A stretch of 53,307 nucleotides of DNA from Ectopseudomonas oleovorans (GTDB lineage: Bacteria; Pseudomonadota; Gammaproteobacteria; Pseudomonadales; Pseudomonadaceae): assembly GCF_003052605.1 (NCBI RefSeq), contig NZ_QASO01000084.1:1-53307 (forward strand), written 5' to 3'. Shown here one piece after another: positions 25,275 through 33,443 of the stretch. The translations under genes were made by a program, and so were the position numbers. The first letter of the stretch is position 1; every line of letters starts with the position of its first letter. The notes below the pieces were generated by a model. It was not told the origin of the DNA, made no database searches, and worked only from the letters and a program-made list of their open reading frames with translations.

Positions 25275-26857
25275 GCCGCACGCTCCTGACCGAACAGGCG
25301 GCGCCAGCCCTGACACAGGCCCTGACGCAGCGATTCGGCAGGCAGGCGGTGACCATAGGCCAGGGCCTGCCAATGCAGGGTGAGCTGACGACTGTAGTCC
25401 TCCAGGTTCTGCTGCCCGAGGCTGGCGACCAGGTGCAGCACTTCGCCTTCGGTGTGCGACTGCTTCAGGAGCAGGCGGTGTTCGTGTAGCAGGCGGCTGA
25501 GCAGGGCGCGGTAAAGCAGACCGAGGGCTGCGCGCGGTTGTTCGGCCCAGAGCCGCTCAGCTTCGCTGGCGACATCGTCGGGCAGTGTCTCCGGCGCCAG
25601 TTCGAGCCCGAACAGCTGCTGTGGTGCGGCCTGCCGGCGCCGCGTCGGCAGACCGATGCGTTCGCCAAAGGCCTGCAGCCACTCGCGGTAGCGCCACAAG
25701 ACGAAGGCCAGCAGCGCGGCCAGCGCCGCCCACAGCAGTACTTCAAAGACTTGCGCGACGACATCCAGGCTCTTCCACCATTCGCCCAGCTTGAGCAGGT
25801 TCTTGAGCATGTCGAGGAAGGCTTCGATGTCCTCCGGTTTGGTTTCCTCCGCGGGCTTATCTTCGCCCAGGCGCCAGCGCGTGACGGTTTCGCGGTGCTG
25901 GAAGGGCGGTTCGTCGAGCAGCGCTTCGATGCTCGCGCGCGCAGCCTGGCTGGTCAGCGGCTGTTTGAGCAGGCGTGGGGCGTCGGGGCCTTGTGGGTCA
26001 GCCGGTTCGGTTGCTTCGCTGGCTGCCACAGGCGTATCGGCCAGGGCATTGTCAGGTAGCTGCGTCAGCAGCAGGGCACAACCGAGCAGCAGGGCGTAGG
26101 CGCTGCCGGTCAGGCGCTGGCGCAGGCGGCGGAAGGTCAGTTCGATATCCCAGGCTTCCAGGGCGGTACGGCGATTGAGATAGAGGGTGAATCCGCAGGC
26201 CACATAGACCGGCTCCCAGAGAATCAGTAGCAGCACGTAAAGCAGGTTGGACAGGTGTTCCAGCCACAGCCACTGGCCACTGCTGGCGGCGATCAGGCTT
26301 TCCCAGCTCCAGTTCAGTTCCACCTGTTGCGGCAGCATCATGTAGAACAGCGCGACCAAGCCCATCCACAGGGCGATTTCCACATGTACACCGACCAGGG
26401 TCAGCCAGGTAGCGGCGGCGCTGTCACGCTGACCAAGCACCACCAGGCGCTGGCTGCGCGCCTGGCCGGACAGGCCTTCGAGCTGCTGTACGGGCAGGTC
26501 GAAACTGCGCGTCGGGCTGAGGCGACGCCAGGTCAGGCTGGCCAGCAGTTGTGGCCACAACAGTTTCGGCAGCGCACGCAGGGATTGCTTGAGCGTGGGG
26601 GTATTGCCGAATAGCGCCTGCGCCAGAATGTACAGCGGCAACCGTTCGTAGGCAGGCTTGAGCCACCAGAACAGAAAGATGGCCCAGCCCGGATGTTCCC
26701 AGAGCAGGGCGCAGAGCAGAGCGAACAGCGGCAGGGTGACCAGCGCCCAACTGGCCATCAGCAGGCCGGCGTGGCGACGGGCCAGCAGCACGCCGAGGTC
26801 GATGGCTTCCCAGGCACTGCGCGGGCGGATGGCCACGCTGGCTTCAGTCAGGCGCAT
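25271..26857 (-). CDS. DUF4129 multi-pass membrane protein of MoxR operon
   Basis: 528 residues. The N-terminal half has several membrane helices (about 35-80, 160-180, 200-225, 255-275), a periplasmic-type stretch rich in Pro/Ala/Glu (275-345), another helix (370-390), and a C-terminal DUF4129 domain (RAALGLLYRALLSRLLHEHRL, HTEGEVLHL). DUF4129 domains are thought to be transglutaminase-associated or scaffold elements; here no transglutaminase domain is seen. Overlaps its neighbours on both sides (14 bases with the spoIIM-like gene, 4 with DUF4350). Confidence 0.85.
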   Translation of the reverse strand: MRLTEASVAIRPRSAWEAIDLGVLLARRHAGLLMASWALVTLPLFALLCALLWEHPGWAIFLFWWLKPAYERLPLYILAQALFGNTPTLKQSLRALPKLLWPQLLASLTWRRLSPTRSFDLPVQQLEGLSGQARSQRLVVLGQRDSAAATWLTLVGVHVEIALWMGLVALFYMMLPQQVELNWSWESLIAASSGQWLWLEHLSNLLYVLLLILWEPVYVACGFTLYLNRRTALEAWDIELTFRRLRQRLTGSAYALLLGCALLLTQLPDNALADTPVAASEATEPADPQGPDAPRLLKQPLTSQAARASIEALLDEPPFQHRETVTRWRLGEDKPAEETKPEDIEAFLDMLKNLLKLGEWWKSLDVVAQVFEVLLWAALAALLAFVLWRYREWLQAFGERIGLPTRRRQAAPQQLFGLELAPETLPDDVASEAERLWAEQPRAALGLLYRALLSRLLHEHRLLLKQSHTEGEVLHLVASLGQQNLEDYSRQLTLHWQALAYGHRLPAESLRQGLCQGWRRLFGQERAA

Positions 26858-27824
26858 GCTGCCTCCGCCCGGCCAAAAGCAGATAACTGAGTACCAGCAC
26901 CCAGAGCCCAGTACCGACGATGTACTTGATGTCCGGGCTGGCGAAGGTGGTCGACGACCAGAACGCCTCGATGAAGGCCGCCAGTAGCAGGAACAGGATC
27001 ACCCCGGCTACCAGTTGAATCGCTTTGCCGGCTGCCAGGCGCAAGGCTTCGCTGCGAGTCAGGCGCCCCGGGGCGAGCAGCGCCCAGCCGAGCTTGAAAC
27101 CCGCTGCGCCGGCCAGGGCGATGGCGGTCAGCTCGAAGGCGCCATGGCCGATGACGAAGGACCAGAACGGCTCGCCGTAGCCGATGCGCGTCAGGTGGCC
27201 GGCCACTGCGCCGATCATCAGGCCATTGAACAGCAGGAAGAACAGGCTGCCGAGACCGAGCAGCAGACCGCTGGCGAAGGTCTGAAAGGCGATGCCGATG
27301 TTGTTCATGATGTAGAAGCCGAACATCACCCAGTCGTCGCCCGAACCGCGTTCACTGAAGCGGCCGAGGCGGCGCGCGTCGGGATCGTACATGCGCTCCA
27401 TTTCGCTGACCTGGTCGGGGCTGACCAGGCTGAAAATCAGCTCGGGATAGAGATAGGTCAGCAGTCCCATCACTGCCAGGCTGCCGAAGAACAGCAGGCT
27501 GGCCACGCATACGCTGCGCCATTCGCTGCGTACCAGACGCGGGAAGCCGCCGAACAGAAAACGGATCGTCTGCGCGCCGAGGTGGCTGCGATGGCGATAG
27601 AACTGCTGGTGGCCGCGCATGGCCAACTGCTGCAGTTGATCGATCAGGTGGCTGCTGTAGCCGCGGGCCTGGGCCAGGGCCAGGTGCTGGCAGAGCTGGC
27701 GGTAGCGAGCGGCGAAGCTCTGGCAGGTTTGCGCTTCGGCTTTGCCGCGCTCGAGCGCCTCGAGCTGACTGTTGAACGCATCCCAGTCTGGCTGATGGCG
27801 ACTTTCGAACAAGCTCTGTTTCAC
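26844..27824 (-). CDS. SpoIIM-family (stage II sporulation protein M-like) membrane protein
   Basis: 326 residues. A soluble N-terminal region of about 105 (LEALERGKAEAQTCQSFAARYRQLCQHLALAQ) precedes about six membrane helices with the SpoIIM-type segments FGFYIMNNIGIAFQTFASGLLLGLGSL and IGHGAFELTAIALAGAAGFKLG. Despite the name it has nothing to do with sporulation in Pseudomonas; the family is common in MoxR operons. The start overlaps the RDD stop by four bases. Transport or envelope role is possible but unproven. Confidence 0.9.
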   Translation of the reverse strand: MKQSLFESRHQPDWDAFNSQLEALERGKAEAQTCQSFAARYRQLCQHLALAQARGYSSHLIDQLQQLAMRGHQQFYRHRSHLGAQTIRFLFGGFPRLVRSEWRSVCVASLLFFGSLAVMGLLTYLYPELIFSLVSPDQVSEMERMYDPDARRLGRFSERGSGDDWVMFGFYIMNNIGIAFQTFASGLLLGLGSLFFLLFNGLMIGAVAGHLTRIGYGEPFWSFVIGHGAFELTAIALAGAAGFKLGWALLAPGRLTRSEALRLAAGKAIQLVAGVILFLLLAAFIEAFWSSTTFASPDIKYIVGTGLWVLVLSYLLLAGRRQHAPD

Positions 27825-28546
27825 GGTGCACTCCCCAGCAGGCCACGGGCGATGCCGTTGAGGCGCGGCTCGGCCTGTTCGGCAGGCACTTGTAGCGGTT
27901 CGGCCAGCAGCGCCGCCAGCTCCGCTCTGCGGGCGGCGGACAGTTGGCTACCACGTTCGGCAAAACCGAGAATGGCGCGTTGTTCGTCAAGGCTGAGCGG
28001 GAAGGGTGCTGGCAGCGGTTCGGCATCGGCCAACTGCGGTTTGCTCAACGGCGCATCGCGATAGACCACCAGGGTGCCGGCGGCAATATCGCCGAGGCGC
28101 TTGAACGCCGGATGGTTCAGGCAACTGATGATGCCCAGGGTGTAGCCGAACGGCAGGATATCGACGAAGCGCAGCAGGTTGCGCGTCAGTGAAGCGGCCC
28201 AGCCGATGGGCGTACCGTCATCGTGCACCACGCGCAGGCCGAGCATCTGCTTGCCGGGAGAGCGGCCCTGGTTGAACACCTCGAACAGCACCATGTACCA
28301 CCAGGTCACGAGAAACAGCAGGATGGTGCCCAGGCCCATGCCGAACTGACCGAGCAGGCCGAGAACGATGAACATCACCATCAGAATCAGGCCACGAATG
28401 GCCAGGTCGATGGCGAATGCCAGGGCGCGCGGCACCAGCCCGGCCGGTCGCAGATGCAGATCGATACCTTCCGGCGTTTCGACCTGATAGCGGGTATCCA
28501 GAGGCGGCTGGTGGGACGAAAGACTGACGCTTGAGCGTGAAGGCAT
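27821..28546 (-). CDS. RDD-family membrane protein
   Basis: 241 residues, RDD domain (about 30-165) with the eponymous Arg in RPAGLVPRALAFAIDLAIRG and Asp/helix segments, three membrane helices (about 45-65, 70-90 and 120-145), and a cytoplasmic C-terminal tail. RDD proteins are small integral membrane proteins of uncertain, possibly ion-transport, role. First gene of the overlapping MoxR operon. The start has only a weak ribosome site, so the exact N terminus could shift by a few codons. Confidence 0.85.
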   Translation of the reverse strand: MPSRSSVSLSSHQPPLDTRYQVETPEGIDLHLRPAGLVPRALAFAIDLAIRGLILMVMFIVLGLLGQFGMGLGTILLFLVTWWYMVLFEVFNQGRSPGKQMLGLRVVHDDGTPIGWAASLTRNLLRFVDILPFGYTLGIISCLNHPAFKRLGDIAAGTLVVYRDAPLSKPQLADAEPLPAPFPLSLDEQRAILGFAERGSQLSAARRAELAALLAEPLQVPAEQAEPRLNGIARGLLGSAP

Positions 28547-28603
28547 CGGCGGACTGCATCAAGGAAAGCCCGATGCTAGCGAGCAGCGGGCCACGAACGC
28601 AAC

Positions 28604-28623
28604 CGGGCCAGTGAACTGGCCCG
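28604..28623 (-). terminator. Hairpin after the 28635-29393 gene
   Basis: CGGGCCAG - TGAA - CTGGCCCG, eight perfect pairs, just beyond the stop of the upstream gene. No T-run follows, so it may be a weak or Rho-assisted terminator. Confidence 0.45.
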
Positions 28624-28634
28624 AGTGGCGTCGG

Positions 28635-29393
28635 TTAGCGAGCGGCAGGCAGTACGCCAAAAATGGTGCGATAGAGCACGCCCATGGCCACGACCATCAG
28701 CGGAATGCTCCATACCAGGCCGATGCCCAGCGGGATGGCGCTGACGATGATAATCAGACCGAGCACGATGAACAGGCCGAAGACCTTGAACCAGTGCTGG
28801 GTAATGGCCTTGCGCGAGGCTTCTAGCGCCTGCCAGGGCGACAGGCCGCGTTCGACCACCAAGGGGATGGCCAGCAGGTAGGCGACGCCCAGGTAGATGC
28901 CGGGGATCAGCAGCAGGATCATGCCGAGGTAGATCAGCAGCATCATCACCACGGCGGTGATGATCAGCGGCACGGTGCGCCCGAAGTGGCTGAAAATTTC
29001 GTTGAAGTTCAGGGGTTGATCAGCGGCGCGGCGAATGCCGACCATGTTGATGCCGGCCATGAAGGGATAGGCCAGGGCCGAAGCCAGCAGCGAAATCAGA
29101 ATCTCGCCGATGAACATCAGGGCGATGCTATCGCTCAGCGCGCCGAAGATGCCGACAACGCCGCCGAGGATGAAGGTGGCGGCCAGCAGCACCACGTAGA
29201 ACACCAGAAAGCCACCGATGATGATGCCTTTGGTGCCCTTGACCTTGCTCCAGGACTCGCTCAGCAGCTCACCGATACTGAAGTCATAACCACGTGCCAG
29301 GGCTTCTTCGATACTCGGTGCATGACCTTGGGGCGACTGTTGCAGATCGCTGGAGGGGGCGGCATAGGGATTGGGGGTAATCGCGTCACTCAT
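28635..29393 (-). CDS. Multi-pass membrane protein, glycine-zipper-like helices
   Basis: 252 residues. A polar N terminus with NPYAAPSSDL is followed by EEALARGYDFSIGELLSESWSKVKGTKGIIIGGFL and then about six membrane helices, with SPWQALEASRKAITQHWFKVFGLF near residue 190. Proteins with this DUF4013/YciC-like pattern occur widely in gamma-proteobacteria; no function is known. AAGGA precedes the start. It lies 88 bases upstream of the MoxR operon on the same strand and may belong to it. Confidence 0.75.
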   Translation of the reverse strand: MSDAITPNPYAAPSSDLQQSPQGHAPSIEEALARGYDFSIGELLSESWSKVKGTKGIIIGGFLVFYVVLLAATFILGGVVGIFGALSDSIALMFIGEILISLLASALAYPFMAGINMVGIRRAADQPLNFNEIFSHFGRTVPLIITAVVMMLLIYLGMILLLIPGIYLGVAYLLAIPLVVERGLSPWQALEASRKAITQHWFKVFGLFIVLGLIIIVSAIPLGIGLVWSIPLMVVAMGVLYRTIFGVLPAAR

Positions 29394-29574
29394 GGTTGCG
29401 TCCTTGTACAGAGTGTTAGAGGAGCGCCAATGCTAATGGTTACAGCATTTTTCTCAAGTGCAGTACACCTGCTCGTGCGGCGCCTGTGCGCTGGTGCATG
29501 CTTTTGCCGGCGGCAGCGAGGCCGCAGGTGAATGATAAACTGGCGGCCATTTTGTCCAGGGTATGGAGCCGCCA

Positions 29575-31023
29575 ATGACTTCCAGCATTTTCTGGTACGA
29601 CTACGAGACCACCGGTATCAATCCGCGTTGTGATCGTCCGCTGCAGGTGGCGGGCATTCGTACCGACGAGGCGCTGAACGAGATCGGCGAGCCGCTGAAC
29701 ATCTATTGCCGGCCCAGCGATGACATCCTGCCGCACCCGGCCGCCTGCCTGGTCACCGGTATCGACCCGCAGCGTCTGCAACAACAGGGGCTGGCCGAGG
29801 GGGAGTTCATGACCCGTGTGCATGCCGCGTTATCGGCGCCCGGCACCTGTGGTGCGGGATACAACAGCCTGCGCTTCGATGATGAGGTGACGCGTTACAG
29901 CCTGTATCGCAACTTCTTCGACCCTTACGCGCGCGAATGGCAGGGCGGCAACAGCCGCTGGGATCTGATCGATCTGGTACGCACTGCTTACGCACTGCGG
30001 CCCGAAGGCATCGAATGGCCTGAGGAGGAGGGGCGCGTATCGCTCAAGCTGGAGCGGCTGACCCAGGCCAACGGCATCGATCACGGCCAGGCGCACGATG
30101 CGCTGTCCGACGTACGCGCCACCATTGGCCTGGCACGGCTGCTGCGCGAGCGGCAAACAAAACTGTACGACTTCCTCTATCAGCTGCGCAGCAAGCAGCG
30201 GGTCATGGATCAGGTTCGCCTGCTGCAGCCAGTGCTGCACGTTTCCGGGCGTTTCTCGGCGGCACGTCATTATCTGGCGCCGGTCCTGCCGCTGGCCTGG
30301 CATCCGCGCAATCGCAACGCACTGATCGTCTGTGATCTGCAGGCCGATCCATCGCCTCTGCTGAATCTGGATGCCGACACGCTGCGCAGTCGCCTCTACA
30401 CGCGGCGTGAGGCGCTTGCCGAAGGCGAGTTGCCGGTACCGCTGAAACTGCTGCATATCAACCGCTGTCCGGTGGTGGCGCCGCTGTCGGTGTTGCGTGA
30501 GGCGGATCGGCAGCGTTTGCAGTTGGACTGGTCGGTTTGTCAGCGCCATATTGACGTGTTGAAGAATGAACAGCCATTGTGGCTGGGCAAGTTGGCGAGT
30601 GTTTACCGAGAAGAGGCCTTTGCAGGCAGTCACGATCCCGAGCAACAGCTGTACGATGGTTTTATCGGTGATCGTGATCGTCGTTTGTGTGAGCAGGTAC
30701 GTGCCGCACAACCTGACGCATTGGCCAACAATAAAAAATGGCCGTTCGATGATGCACGACTGCCCGAATTGTTGTTTCGTTATCGGGCGCGCAATTTTCC
30801 GGCCAGTCTGTCCGTCGCTGAGTCTCAGCGCTGGGAAGCATTCTGTCGGCAGCGTTTGAGTGATCCAGAGTTCGGTGCACCCAATACCCTGGCGCAATTT
30901 TATGCGGCAATGGAGTCGCTGCGGGCTAACTGCAGCCCCGAGCAATTGCAAGTGTTGCAGCAATGGCAGGCTCATGCGCAGGCGTTGCAGGCGCGTTTGG
31001 CTATAAGTTTCGTAGGGATTTAA
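29575..31023 (+). CDS. sbcB: Exodeoxyribonuclease I
   Basis: 482 residues. DEDDh exonuclease motifs are all visible: D-x-E in WYDYETTG (about 8-15), FDDE in GYNSLRFDDE, and H-x(4)-D in GQAHDALSDVRATIGLA. The C-terminal exonuclease I and SH3-like domains follow to the end. It degrades single-stranded DNA 3' to 5' and acts in recombination and mismatch repair. The start at 29575 is preferred because GGAG lies six bases before it; ATG 29563 has none. It converges with mvaT, as in P. aeruginosa. Confidence 0.95.
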   Translation: MTSSIFWYDYETTGINPRCDRPLQVAGIRTDEALNEIGEPLNIYCRPSDDILPHPAACLVTGIDPQRLQQQGLAEGEFMTRVHAALSAPGTCGAGYNSLRFDDEVTRYSLYRNFFDPYAREWQGGNSRWDLIDLVRTAYALRPEGIEWPEEEGRVSLKLERLTQANGIDHGQAHDALSDVRATIGLARLLRERQTKLYDFLYQLRSKQRVMDQVRLLQPVLHVSGRFSAARHYLAPVLPLAWHPRNRNALIVCDLQADPSPLLNLDADTLRSRLYTRREALAEGELPVPLKLLHINRCPVVAPLSVLREADRQRLQLDWSVCQRHIDVLKNEQPLWLGKLASVYREEAFAGSHDPEQQLYDGFIGDRDRRLCEQVRAAQPDALANNKKWPFDDARLPELLFRYRARNFPASLSVAESQRWEAFCRQRLSDPEFGAPNTLAQFYAAMESLRANCSPEQLQVLQQWQAHAQALQARLAISFVGI

Positions 31024-31175
31024 ACGGTCAGGTGCTCAGGACAATGTGCAGCGTATGAGGCTCACATCATGCAGTACCAGAAAGAGGTCAGTGCGGAAAC
31101 TGTTCGCTTGATGCGGATATTGCGTCTGCCGGAAATCGCCCGGAATAATTAGGGGCTGAAAAACACCGCGACAAT

Positions 31176-31202
31176 AAAAAACGCCAGCATGGCTGGCGTT
31201 TT
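31176..31202. terminator. Terminator between sbcB and mvaT
   Basis: AAAAACGCCAGC - ATG - GCTGGCGTTTT, perfect stem with A and T flanks, between two converging genes. Confidence 0.9.
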
Positions 31203-31218
31203 GGGTGTTGCGCAGGTG

Positions 31219-31593
31219 TTAGCCCAGCAGCGTGGCCCAGCCTTCGACGACGTCGGCGCCCCACTTGGCTTTCCACTCTTTCAGGATCTTGTGGTTGCCG
31301 CCTTTGGTTTCGATCACTTCGCCGCTGTGCGGGTTTTTGTACTGCTTGACCTTGCGCGCACGCTTGGTAGCCACAGGCTTGCTGGCACGTACGCCTTTGC
31401 CGGTTTTGGCTTCAGGATCGAGCAGGGCAATGATGTCGCGCAGCGATTTCTGATATTCGCCCATCAGGGTGCGTAGCTTGCCTTCGAACTCCAGCTCTTT
31501 CTTCAGCTTGTCGTCTTGCGACATGTTCTTCAGACGCTCTTGGAGCTCTTTGATGCTTTCTTCGATGTTGCGGTATTCGTTGATCAGCGACAT
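31219..31593 (-). CDS. mvaT: H-NS-like xenogeneic silencer MvaT
   Basis: 124 residues. N-terminal coiled-coil oligomerisation region (1-60, MSLINEYRNIEESIKELQERL...) and C-terminal DNA-binding domain with KQYKNPHSGEVIETKGGNHK and WGADVVEGWATLLG, nearly identical to P. aeruginosa MvaT. It binds AT-rich DNA and silences horizontally acquired genes. The start at 31593 matches that family; the upstream ATG at 31599 lies too close to AAGG. A plausible promoter is at 31642-31670. Confidence 0.97.
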   Translation of the reverse strand: MSLINEYRNIEESIKELQERLKNMSQDDKLKKELEFEGKLRTLMGEYQKSLRDIIALLDPEAKTGKGVRASKPVATKRARKVKQYKNPHSGEVIETKGGNHKILKEWKAKWGADVVEGWATLLG

Positions 31594-31641
31594 GGGCATT
31601 ACCTTGGCGTGAATAAATCTGTGGTAGTCAACAGTGGTCTA

Positions 31642-31670
31642 ATAATAATCACGCACTTATAGCAAGTAAA
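31642..31670 (-). promoter_or_regulatory. Candidate sigma-70 promoter of mvaT
   Basis: On the minus strand TTTACT (31665-31670) and TATTAT (31642-31647) are separated by 17 bases, matching consensus at 4/6 and 5/6. The -10 lies about 49 bases before the start codon. Confidence 0.55.
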
Positions 31671-31889
31671 CAGCAGGCCACAAAATAACCGCAGTGTAAT
31701 GCAACCCTATGTGTCGCTCAGGCTTAAATTAAATCGGCTACTGCAACTAGCCATGAAGTTTTCGCTGCGCGCAAATAGGACCCTTTCCGGGCGCTCAGTC
31801 GCGGGCTTGTGCAGGCGCATGGCTGCTGCAGTTTTGCGCGCATGCCGTTAGAATGCCCGGCTTTATGCGTCGCCCTTGGGGTTTTAATT

Positions 31890-32741
31890 ATGCGTACGTT
31901 CAGATTGGTCATCTCTTGCCCTGACCGCGTCGGCATCGTTGCCAAAGTCAGTAATTTTCTCGCCACCTACAACGGTTGGATTACCGAAGCCAGTCACCAT
32001 TCCGACACGCAGAGTGGCTGGTTTTTCATGCGTCACGAAATCCGTGCCGACTCACTGCCGTTCGATCTCGATGGCTTCAAGCAGGCCTTCGCGCCGATTG
32101 CCCGCGAATTCTCGATGGAGTGGCGCATTACCGATTCGGCGCAGAAGAAGCGCGTGGTGCTGATGGCCAGCCGCGAGTCGCACTGCCTGGCCGATCTGCT
32201 GCACCGTTGGCACAGCAACGAGCTCGATTGCGAGATCCCCTGCGTGATCGCCAACCACGACGATCTGCGCAGCATGGTCGAGTGGCATGGCATTCCGTAC
32301 TTCCATGTGCCGGTCGATCCCAAGGACAAGGCTCCGGCCTTCGCCGAAGTGGAGCGTCTGGTCAAGGCGCACCAGGCTGATGTCATCGTCCTGGCGCGCT
32401 ACATGCAGATTCTGCCGCCGGCACTATGCGCCGAGTTCGCTCAGCGGGTGATCAACATTCATCACAGCTTCCTGCCGTCCTTCGTGGGCGCCAAACCCTA
32501 TCACCAGGCCTCGCTGCGTGGCGTCAAGCTGATTGGCGCGACCTCGCACTATGTCACCGAAGAGCTGGACGCCGGCCCGATCATCGAGCAGGACGTGGTT
32601 CGGGTGACCCATCGCGACGATATCGAGGAAATGGTGCGTCTGGGCAAGGACGTGGAGAAAATGGTGCTGGCGCGTGGGCTACGCTATCACTTGGAAGACC
32701 GAGTGCTGGTGCACGACAACAAGACGGTGGTATTCGACTGA
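31890..32741 (+). CDS. purU: Formyltetrahydrofolate deformylase (PurU1)
   Basis: 283 residues. N-terminal ACT domain (1-80, MRTFRLVISCPDRVGIVAKV), C-terminal formyltransferase fold with the catalytic N-x-H ([11 protein letters not shown]) and Asp in DAGPIIEQDV. It hydrolyses 10-formyl-THF to formate and THF, balancing C1 pools. Its place after mvaT equals P. aeruginosa purU1 (PA4314). A second, divergent copy lies at 52012-52878. The start has only a weak G-rich ribosome site. The 296-base spacer before it contains the mvaT promoter but no other gene. Confidence 0.95.
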   Translation: MRTFRLVISCPDRVGIVAKVSNFLATYNGWITEASHHSDTQSGWFFMRHEIRADSLPFDLDGFKQAFAPIAREFSMEWRITDSAQKKRVVLMASRESHCLADLLHRWHSNELDCEIPCVIANHDDLRSMVEWHGIPYFHVPVDPKDKAPAFAEVERLVKAHQADVIVLARYMQILPPALCAEFAQRVINIHHSFLPSFVGAKPYHQASLRGVKLIGATSHYVTEELDAGPIIEQDVVRVTHRDDIEEMVRLGKDVEKMVLARGLRYHLEDRVLVHDNKTVVFD

Positions 32742-32784
32742 CTTGCTGCATGGGCCGGCCACTGCACGAAAGAGGAGAACGCCC

Positions 32785-33210
32785 ATGCTCAAGTCCATCA
32801 AGGTGCGCGACTACATGACTCGCCATCTGGTGACCTTCAGGTCGGATACCGATCTGTTCACTGCCATCAATCGACTGCTGGAGCACCGTATTTCCGGTGC
32901 TCCGGTGGTCGACTCCCAGGGCCACCTGATTGGCCTGTTGTCCGAGGGCGACTGCCTGCGCGGCATTCTCTCCGGCGCCTACTACGAAGCAGTCGGTGGC
33001 ACCGTCAGTACCTACATGACCACCGAGGTGGAGACGGTCACGCCCGAGGCTGACATCATCGAGCTGTCGGAGCGCTTCCTGCGTGGCCAGCGGCGGCGTC
33101 TGCCGGTAATCGAGCATGGGCGCCTGGTCGGGCAGATCAGTCGCCATGATGTGCTGCGCGCAGTCAAGGAGTTCGCCCAGCATGAGCAGGGCGAGCTGAA
33201 CATTGGTTGA
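32785..33210 (+). CDS. CBS-domain pair protein
   Basis: 141 residues consisting almost entirely of two CBS domains (about 8-60: VRDYMTRHLVTFRSDTDLFTAINRLLEHRISGAPVVD; about 75-135: YMTTEVETVTPEADIIELSERFL, RRLPVIEHGRLVGQISRHDVLRAV). CBS pairs bind adenosine nucleotides and act as energy sensors, usually regulating a partner. AGAGGAG precedes the start. Probably co-transcribed with purU1 (43-base gap) and with the small protein at 33222. Confidence 0.93.
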   Translation: MLKSIKVRDYMTRHLVTFRSDTDLFTAINRLLEHRISGAPVVDSQGHLIGLLSEGDCLRGILSGAYYEAVGGTVSTYMTTEVETVTPEADIIELSERFLRGQRRRLPVIEHGRLVGQISRHDVLRAVKEFAQHEQGELNIG

Positions 33211-33221
33211 GGGTGTTGACG

Positions 33222-33392
33222 ATGAGCGATCCGTTGGACAAGGCCACCGCCAAGGCGCCTCCGACATTGGGCGAAGGTTGCGTGCGGCGCTACGATCCCG
33301 AAGCCCTCAGCGAGGAGGATGGCACCGATTTCGCCGAGGCGGCCGAGCTCTGGCGACAGTTGCAGGAGCAGCGGGACAATTCTGGCGCGTGA
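33222..33392 (+). CDS. Small acidic hypothetical protein
   Basis: 56 residues, acidic, no signal or membrane segment. Ends in a short helix (DFAEAAELWRQLQEQRD). Start at 33222 follows GAGGGTG; it begins 11 bases after the CBS gene and ends at a terminator, so it looks like a real operon member. Function unknown. Confidence 0.65.
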   Translation: MSDPLDKATAKAPPTLGEGCVRRYDPEALSEEDGTDFAEAAELWRQLQEQRDNSGA

Positions 33393-33401
33393 TGCAATAC
33401 G

Positions 33402-33426
33402 AAGGGCGTCCTGCAGACGCCCTTTC
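33402..33426 (+). terminator. Terminator after the purU1-CBS-small protein operon
   Basis: AAGGGCGTC - CTGCA - GACGCCCTT followed by TCTTC; nine-base stem after the small protein stop and just beyond the end of the convergent chemoreceptor. Confidence 0.75.
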
Positions 33427-33443
33427 TTCATGCGGCTGACTGC

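Noticed and set aside
31069..31152. Possible 27-residue ORF (MQYQKEVSAETV...) between sbcB and mvaT
   Set aside because: Weak ribosome site and no recognised family; could be real but not supportable.
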